NCBI GenBank assembly: GCA_963819715.1
Contig: CAWFXE010000005.1
Location: forward strand, 1-24,250
Length of the DNA: 24,250 nucleotides
DNA from: DASUPK01 sp963819715
GTDB lineage: Bacteria; Actinomycetota; Thermoleophilia; Solirubrobacterales; 70-9
Direction: 5' to 3'
The position numbers and the translations under genes are program-made. A model generated the notes under the pieces. It was not told the DNA's origin. It ran no database searches and was given only the letters and a program-made list of their open reading frames with translations. Position 1 is the first letter of the stretch; the number at the start of each line of letters is the position of its first letter. Positions 24,246-24,250 of this stretch are shown one piece after another.

Positions 24246-24250
24246 GCTCC

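Overview
The window is GC-rich and densely coded on both strands. Its gene set points to an actinobacterium, most likely class Thermoleophilia, order Solirubrobacterales. That assignment is an inference from the dimeric-type GlyRS, the LCP protein with a long basic cytoplasmic tail, the ROK sugar kinase, many GTG/TTG starts and start codons lacking a Shine-Dalgarno, and the small secreted two-cysteine protein. No rRNA, tRNA, CRISPR array, insertion sequence or phage gene was recognised.

Layout. 1-3.8 kb (minus strand): a small secreted protein, methionyl-tRNA synthetase, and a GntR regulator whose stop codon directly abuts an orphan MlaE/YrbE lipid-transport permease. 3.8-7.2 kb: a RemA/DUF370-like small protein divergent from a membrane-anchored PQQ-type propeller protein, then rsmI and a ROK sugar kinase facing it. 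7.2-10.5 kb: an LCP cell-wall ligase, an FmdB zinc ribbon and glycyl-tRNA synthetase. 10.5-12.1 kb: a decayed cupin-like tail, an MFS transporter, and a perfect 84-bp tandem repeat that encodes the transporter's last residues. 12.1-14.2 kb: a TetR gene divergent from an R2-like ligand-binding oxidase fused to an SCP2 lipid-binding domain, with a perfect palindrome between them. 14.2-18.6 kb: a tight minus-strand run of sugar porter, metallo-beta-lactamase-fold hydrolase, TetR, double-hotdog thioesterase and SHOCT protein. 18.7-22.1 kb: a small membrane protein and an hsp20-lon proteostasis operon. 22.2-24.2 kb: two genes that keep their family motifs but are broken by frameshifts, an MBL-fold hydrolase and a fatty-acid 2-hydroxylase-like protein.

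How the genes fit together. Housekeeping (MetRS, GlyRS, RsmI, Lon, Hsp20) alternates with envelope and lipid functions (MlaE permease, R2lox-SCP2, thioesterase, fatty-acid hydroxylase, LCP). The most distinctive item is the R2lox-SCP2 fusion. It keeps all six metal ligands and the Tyr/Val pair that forms the ether crosslink in R2lox, and it adds its own lipid-binding domain under a probable TetR operator. Two families of dispersed intergenic repeats are present: A, about 84 bp, with three copies; B, a short hairpin, with three copies.

Limits. All domain calls come from reading motifs by eye. Starts were moved downstream of the longest open frame where a signal peptide, a ribosome-binding site or the usual family N-terminus supported this.
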